A stretch of 18,481 nt of DNA from IMCC26256 sp037146835. GTDB lineage: Bacteria > Actinomycetota > Acidimicrobiia > IMCC26256. The notes under the pieces are model-generated. The model made no database searches. It was not told where the DNA came from and saw only the letters and a program-made list of their open reading frames with translations. Below are positions 15,184 through 18,481 of this stretch, in pieces. The stretch lies in assembly GCA_037146835.1 (NCBI GenBank), contig JBAWWI010000037.1, forward strand, positions 1 through 18,481. The letters are read 5' to 3'. Positions within the stretch are counted from its first letter, which is position 1. The number at the start of each line of letters is the position of its first letter. Both the position numbers and the translations under genes were made by a program.

Positions 15184-16368
15184 ATGTCGAATCCATTGCT
15201 AGTCCTTATCGTCGCGTTGGTTGCTGCGGCCGCTGTCATTGGTTACCGCGTAGCTGTTGCTCGCAGGTCACAGAGCACGCTCCGCGTTTCGCAAGAGACC
15301 ACAGAGGAACGTGATGGGCTCGAGGTTCTTGCACCTGAGACTGATACGGCGCTCCATCCCAACGTCGGAGAGCAACAGGTAGCGGATACTGATAGCGGTC
15401 TAGATAGCAAGAGCGTTATTGAGGATGTTCTTGAAGAGGCGACTAAGGCTGAGGCGACCAGAACAGACCCCCTGCGCCTGCGCGATCGTCTTGGGCGCAC
15501 CCGCGCTGCATTCGCTGGGGCGCTTGCCGGCGTCTCCGGGCGAAGTTCAATGGACGACGAGGCGTGGGAGTCGCTCGAGGAGGCTTTAATCCTCGCGGAT
15601 GTAGGGGTGAGCACCGCAACGCAACTTGTGGAGGCGGTTAAGGCAAGAGCGAAGGCGGAGAAGATCAAAGATGGTTCAGAGGTTGAAGGCCTCCTGCGCC
15701 AAGAGATAGCGCTCCTCCTCTCGCCTGCAGATCGAACGCTTCAGATGGCTGTATCTGGGCCAACTGTTTGGATGTTTGTTGGGGTAAACGGCGTGGGTAA
15801 AACGACGACAATCGCCAAGCTCGCAACACGCGAGGGTGCGGCCGGGCGCCATGTTGTTCTTGCTGCCGCCGATACGTTTAGGGCAGCAGCAGCCGAGCAG
15901 CTTGGAATCTGGGCAGAGCGAAGTGGGGCGACTCTCGTACGCGGCGATGAGGGAGCGGATCCAGGTTCGGTTGTTTTCAATGCCATGGCCTCTGCGAATT
16001 CTCGCGGCGCCGATCTTGTGCTTGTCGATACGGCCGGGAGGCTCCATACGAAGGTCAATTTGATGGAGGAGCTTAAGAAGCTTCGCAGGATCGTAGATAA
16101 GACCCCCGACGCGCTTACCGAGGTAATCCTTGTGCTCGATGCCACTACAGGGCAGAACGGATTGACCCAGGCTCGCGAGTTCGCTGCAGCGGTTGAGGTG
16201 ACCGGCGTGGCGCTGACCAAGCTCGACGGAACCGCTAAGGGAGGGATCGTCCTCGCTATCCAGTCGGAGCTCGGCATACCGGTGAAGATTGTTGGGGTCG
16301 GTGAAGGCCCCGAGGACTTGATTCCTTTCGACCCGGAGGAATTCGCGGCAGCGCTATTCGGCGAGTGA
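15184..16368 (+). CDS. ftsY: Signal recognition particle receptor FtsY
   Basis: FtsY (394 residues) is the SRP receptor GTPase that docks ribosome-SRP complexes at the membrane translocon. The N-terminus has a hydrophobic helix (about 4-24, 'PLLVLIVALVAAAAVIGYRV'), suggesting direct membrane anchoring as in other actinobacteria, then an acidic low-complexity A region to about 90. The NG domain carries G1 'GVNGVGKTT' (200-208), 'DTFRAAAAEQL' (from 230), G3 'DTAGR' (282-286), G4 'TKLDG' (345-349) and the closing 'GVGEGPEDLIPFDPEEFAAA'. ATG at 15184 lacks a clear Shine-Dalgarno and probably relies on the upstream gene 11 nt away. Ffh follows after 72 nt. Confidence 0.98.
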   Translation: MSNPLLVLIVALVAAAAVIGYRVAVARRSQSTLRVSQETTEERDGLEVLAPETDTALHPNVGEQQVADTDSGLDSKSVIEDVLEEATKAEATRTDPLRLRDRLGRTRAAFAGALAGVSGRSSMDDEAWESLEEALILADVGVSTATQLVEAVKARAKAEKIKDGSEVEGLLRQEIALLLSPADRTLQMAVSGPTVWMFVGVNGVGKTTTIAKLATREGAAGRHVVLAAADTFRAAAAEQLGIWAERSGATLVRGDEGADPGSVVFNAMASANSRGADLVLVDTAGRLHTKVNLMEELKKLRRIVDKTPDALTEVILVLDATTGQNGLTQAREFAAAVEVTGVALTKLDGTAKGGIVLAIQSELGIPVKIVGVGEGPEDLIPFDPEEFAAALFGE

Positions 16369-16440
16369 CTTCTCTGCGTCTCGACCCGCCCCCTAGTGCT
16401 GCTAACTGCGTAGGCAGGGTGCTCGGGTAACCTCAGGGCA

Positions 16441-17775
16441 ATGTTTGATTCACTCTCCGGCCGATTTGATGCGATCTTCACTCGAATGCGCGGTCGCGGC
16501 CGTCTCAGTGATGCAGATATCGATGAAATTGCGCGCGAGATTCGCCTTGCTCTCCTTGAGGCGGACGTAACTGTTCGCGTAGTAAAAGACTTCATCTCTC
16601 GCATCAAGGAGCGCGCCACTGGCGCTGAGGTAGCTAAGAGCCTCACCCCTGCTCAACAAGTGATCAAGATCGTTCACGAGGAGTTGGTCGCAACACTCGG
16701 TTCGACCACCGTGAAGTTGACGATGAACCCAAAGCCGCCGACAGTTGTAATGCTGAGCGGTCTTCAAGGCTCCGGAAAAACAACGGCAGCCGCAAAGTTG
16801 GCGCGACTCCTCAAAAGTCAAGGTCTTCAGCCCCTTCTAGTGGCGGCTGACCTTCAGCGCCCCGCCGCGGTCGAGCAGCTCCGTGTGCTTGGAAAAAGAA
16901 TTGATGTTCCTGTTTTCTATGCCAAAGAAGGATCGCCTCAGAACGCTGTAGATGTCGCTCGCTCGGCATTTGATGAGGCCGCGCGATTAGGCCGCAATGT
17001 GATGATCGTTGATACTGCGGGTCGCCTGCAGATCGACGAGGCACTCATGGACGAGCTCATCGCGGTTCGCGACATCGTGAAGCCAACTAACTCTCTGCTG
17101 GTCGTCGATGCGATGACAGGGCAAGAGGCCGTGAATATAGCGGTGGCATTCGATAAAGCAATTGGGCTTGATGGAGTGATCCTCACCAAGATCGATGGTG
17201 ATGCTCGAGGCGGTGCGGCGCTCTCCGTAAAAGCCGTTGTTGGGAAACCAATTATTTATGTCGGTACCGGCGAGACCCTCGAAGACTTTGAGCCCTTCCA
17301 CCCAGATCGAATGGCAAGTCGAATCCTTGGGATGGGGGATGTCCTCTCCCTCATCGAGAAGGCAGAGGCCGCGTTTAGTGCAGAGGATGCGCAAGCAACC
17401 GAGGAGAAAATGCGCTCGGGGCAGTTCACCCTCGACGACTTTCTCGATCAGATGCAGCAGGTGCGCAAGATGGGGCCAATTGGGAACATCATGAAGATGC
17501 TCCCCGGGGTCCCCAAAGAACTCAAGGGCGCTGAGGTCGATGAGAGTCAACTGGGGAGAGTTGAGGCCATCATTAGGTCGATGACAACTGAGGAACGACG
17601 CGACCCATCAGTAATCAATGGATCTCGGCGCTCACGCATCGCTAAGGGCTCGGGAACAAGCACTCAAGAGGTAAATGCGCTCTTGAAGCAGTTCAAGACT
17701 GTGCAGCAGATGATGAAGTCGATGTCTGGGGGGAAGAAGCCCAGGCTCCCAATTCCAGGGATGCCCAGTAGGTAA
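16441..17775 (+). CDS. ffh: Signal recognition particle protein Ffh (SRP54)
   Basis: Ffh (444 residues) is the SRP GTPase that binds signal sequences and 4.5S RNA. The N domain (1-95, starting 'MFDSLSGRFDAIFTRMRGRG') is followed by the G domain: G1 'GLQGSGKTT' (107-115), 'DLQRPAAVEQL' (from 137), G3 'DTAGR' (191-195), G4 'TKIDG' (249-253). The Met-rich M domain has 'MGPIGNIMKMLPG', 'SMTTEERRDP' and the RNA-binding 'SRRSRIAKGSGTSTQEVNAL'. It ends at 'PIPGMPSR' and lacks the long C-terminal extension seen in many actinobacterial Ffh proteins. ATG at 16441 has only CAGGG close by. The 72-nt gap after ftsY holds a small hairpin (CTGC/GCAG) and no clear promoter. The 4.5S RNA gene was not seen here. 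Confidence 0.98.
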   Translation: MFDSLSGRFDAIFTRMRGRGRLSDADIDEIAREIRLALLEADVTVRVVKDFISRIKERATGAEVAKSLTPAQQVIKIVHEELVATLGSTTVKLTMNPKPPTVVMLSGLQGSGKTTAAAKLARLLKSQGLQPLLVAADLQRPAAVEQLRVLGKRIDVPVFYAKEGSPQNAVDVARSAFDEAARLGRNVMIVDTAGRLQIDEALMDELIAVRDIVKPTNSLLVVDAMTGQEAVNIAVAFDKAIGLDGVILTKIDGDARGGAALSVKAVVGKPIIYVGTGETLEDFEPFHPDRMASRILGMGDVLSLIEKAEAAFSAEDAQATEEKMRSGQFTLDDFLDQMQQVRKMGPIGNIMKMLPGVPKELKGAEVDESQLGRVEAIIRSMTTEERRDPSVINGSRRSRIAKGSGTSTQEVNALLKQFKTVQQMMKSMSGGKKPRLPIPGMPSR

Positions 17776-17807
17776 GCCCGGGTAGGTAAGCCAGGTAGGT
17801 AGAAGCC
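17768..17807. repeat. Three short tandem copies around the ffh stop
   Basis: GTAGGTAAGCC occurs at 17768-17778 and 17782-17792, and a variant GTAGGTAGAAGCC at 17795-17807, so the period is 13-14 bases. The ffh stop TAA (17773-17775) lies inside the first copy. The first base pairs of the following hairpin are made by the third copy. Confidence 0.85.
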
Positions 17808-17825
17808 AAGGGATTTGGGCTTCTA
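17800..17825 (+). terminator. Hairpin after ffh, weak terminator candidate
   Basis: TAGAAGCC (17800-17807) pairs perfectly with GGCTTCTA (17818-17825) around a 10-base loop. It starts 24 nt after the ffh stop. No T-run follows, so it is not a classical intrinsic terminator; actinobacteria do use some hairpins without a U-tail. An alternative pairing, CCAAGG (17806-17811) with CCTTGG (17840-17845), would disrupt it. Confidence 0.35.
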
Positions 17826-17860
17826 AGCGCTCCGGCGTGCCTTGGAGGGGCTGGACCCGC

Positions 17861-17883
17861 TAGCCTGACGCCTTCGTCGGCTA
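17861..17883 (+). terminator. Strong stem-loop in the ffh-rpsP spacer
   Basis: TAGCC-T-GACG (17861-17870) pairs with CGTCGGCTA (17875-17883) over nine base pairs, with one bulged T and a CCTT loop. There is no T-run after it. AGCCT (17862-17866) can instead pair with AGGCT (17884-17888), so two structures exclude each other. It may be a tail-less terminator between ffh and rpsP or a leader structure of rpsP. Confidence 0.4.
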
Positions 17884-17933
17884 AGGCTGACAGAGTTGCT
17901 CCCTTAGAAATCGGGGAAGACGCAATTCGAGAT

Positions 17934-17982
17934 AGTGAACTAGAAGTGAGCCAGTAGTGAGCCAGTAGTTAGCCAGAAGTGA
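17934..17982. repeat. 11-bp tandem repeat, about 4.4 copies, upstream of rpsP
   Basis: The unit AGTGAGCCAGT lies at 17945-17955 and 17956-17966. Diverged copies lie at 17934-17944 (AGTGAACTAGA) and 17967-17977 (AGTTAGCCAGA), and a partial copy AGTGA at 17978-17982. An 11-base period is close to one DNA turn, so any bound protein would see all copies on the same face. The array ends about 60 nt before the rpsP start. Confidence 0.93.
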
Positions 17983-18021
17983 TCTACCCGTAATAAACCT
18001 GATCTGTAATACACATGATCT
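17980..18021. repeat. TGATCT/GTAATA repeats just before rpsP
   Basis: TGATCT occurs at 17980-17985, 18000-18005 and 18016-18021. Between the copies, GTAATA occurs at 17990-17995 and 18006-18011. The pattern reads as an imperfect direct repeat with 20- and 16-base spacing, joined directly to the 11-bp array. It overlaps the region where an rpsP promoter would be expected. Confidence 0.8.
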
Positions 18022-18044
18022 CCCAACGAAGAGGAAACCAGCAC

Positions 18045-18481
18045 GTGGCCGTCAAAATTCGTCTGATGCGAGTGGGCAAGAAGAAACAACCCACATACCG
18101 CGTCGTTGTAGCCGACTCCCGCTCCCCACGAGACGGTCGTTATATCGAGATCATCGGCCAGTATGAGCCGCGCAAGGACCCATCAGTCTTTGCCATTGAT
18201 AACGACAAGGCTCTTGGTTGGTTGCGCAAAGGCGCTCAACCAACGGAGCAGGTTCACAAGTTGCTAATCGGAACTGGCCTATGGGCAGAGTTCGAGGCAG
18301 CATCGCCTAACCCAACTCTTGCAACGCGTACCGCAAAGGCACGCAAGCTTGGAACCACCAAGGCACGCGCCATTAAGGACGAGGCTGCTAAGGCAGAGGC
18401 CGCTGCTAATGCTGCAGCAGAGTCTGCCGCAAAGGCTGCCGAGGCTAAGGCCGCCGCTGAGGCTGCGAAAGCTGCCGCAGA
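18045..18481 (+). CDS. rpsP: 30S ribosomal protein bS16 (3' end outside window)
   Basis: The window holds 145 full codons of bS16, a small-subunit ribosomal protein, with no stop reached. The conserved core (1-80) begins 'MAVKIRLMRVGKKKQPTYRV' and continues 'VVADSRSPRDGRYIEIIGQY', 'EPRKDPS' and 'GAQPTEQVHKLL'. After residue ~100 comes a low-complexity Ala/Lys/Glu tail (KDEAAKAEAAANAAAESA and on). Such tails are frequent on actinobacterial S16. GTG at 18045 has GAGGAAA about 7 nt upstream. ffh-rpsP is a conserved order, usually followed by a KH-domain gene, rimM and trmD, which would lie beyond the window. Confidence 0.97.
   Translation, partial: MAVKIRLMRVGKKKQPTYRVVVADSRSPRDGRYIEIIGQYEPRKDPSVFAIDNDKALGWLRKGAQPTEQVHKLLIGTGLWAEFEAASPNPTLATRTAKARKLGTTKARAIKDEAAKAEAAANAAAESAAKAAEAKAAAEAAKAAA

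Noticed and set aside
15741..16646. 301-codon open frame on the minus strand across ftsY and the ftsY-ffh gap
   Set aside because: It is antisense to strongly conserved FtsY and Ffh coding sequence. The translation is Ser/Arg/Ala-rich, as expected from a mirror frame, with no recognisable domain.
17776..18044. 4.5S RNA or tRNA gene in the ffh-rpsP spacer
   Set aside because: The SRP RNA tip (GGAA-type loop with its conserved internal loop) and any tRNA arm pattern are missing; only short competing hairpins are visible.

Overview
This window is a compact housekeeping segment of a bacterial chromosome. It is almost certainly from an actinobacterium (Actinomycetota), and class Acidimicrobiia or a relative is my best guess. 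The call rests on gene order: coaD, a SepIVA-like DivIVA-family protein, a DUF177 (YceD) protein and rpmF, then rnc-mutM-acyP-smc-ftsY. This matches the order around Rv2927c-Rv2921c in Mycobacterium, with plsX-acpP placed before rnc. Other support comes from an Ala/Lys/Glu-rich tail on ribosomal protein S16, many GTG or TTG starts and weak Shine-Dalgarno sites. G+C looks moderate, roughly mid-50s percent by eye and not computed.

Layout. Positions 30-453 (minus strand) hold rpmB followed by a small cold-shock-domain-like gene. A divergent spacer (454-619) contains a perfect 51-bp direct duplication. Everything after it reads on the plus strand. First come a FakA/YloV-type fatty-acid kinase, recG and rsmD, tightly packed. 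After a spacer with a 16-bp tandem repeat come coaD and the SepIVA-like gene. A 214-bp spacer follows, with a candidate promoter, a nested inverted repeat and an unrecognised 41-codon ORF. Then come yceD, rpmF, plsX, acpP, rnc, mutM and acyP, mostly overlapping or nearly touching. The last part is smc, an MscS-type channel, ftsY and ffh, then a 269-bp repeat- and hairpin-rich leader, and rpsP, which runs off the window end.

How the genes fit together. Lipid supply: FakA, PlsX and ACP all feed acyl-phosphate or acyl-carrier chemistry. Ribosome biogenesis: bL28, bL32, bS16, RsmD and RNase III. Protein targeting: FtsY and Ffh, the SRP receptor and GTPase. Chromosome maintenance: RecG, MutM and SMC. 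CoA synthesis (CoaD) provides the precursor of the ACP prosthetic arm. The SepIVA-like protein belongs to envelope growth and division.

I see no mobile element, prophage, CRISPR array, defence system, tRNA or rRNA, and no evidence of a new multi-gene system. The unusual material lies in the gaps: several unrelated short tandem duplications, a possible small gene before yceD, and a structured rpsP leader. Within genes, the points to note are a DEHH (instead of DEQH) box in RecG, a cold-shock-like protein without the classical RNA-binding motifs, and a mechanosensitive channel between smc and ftsY.
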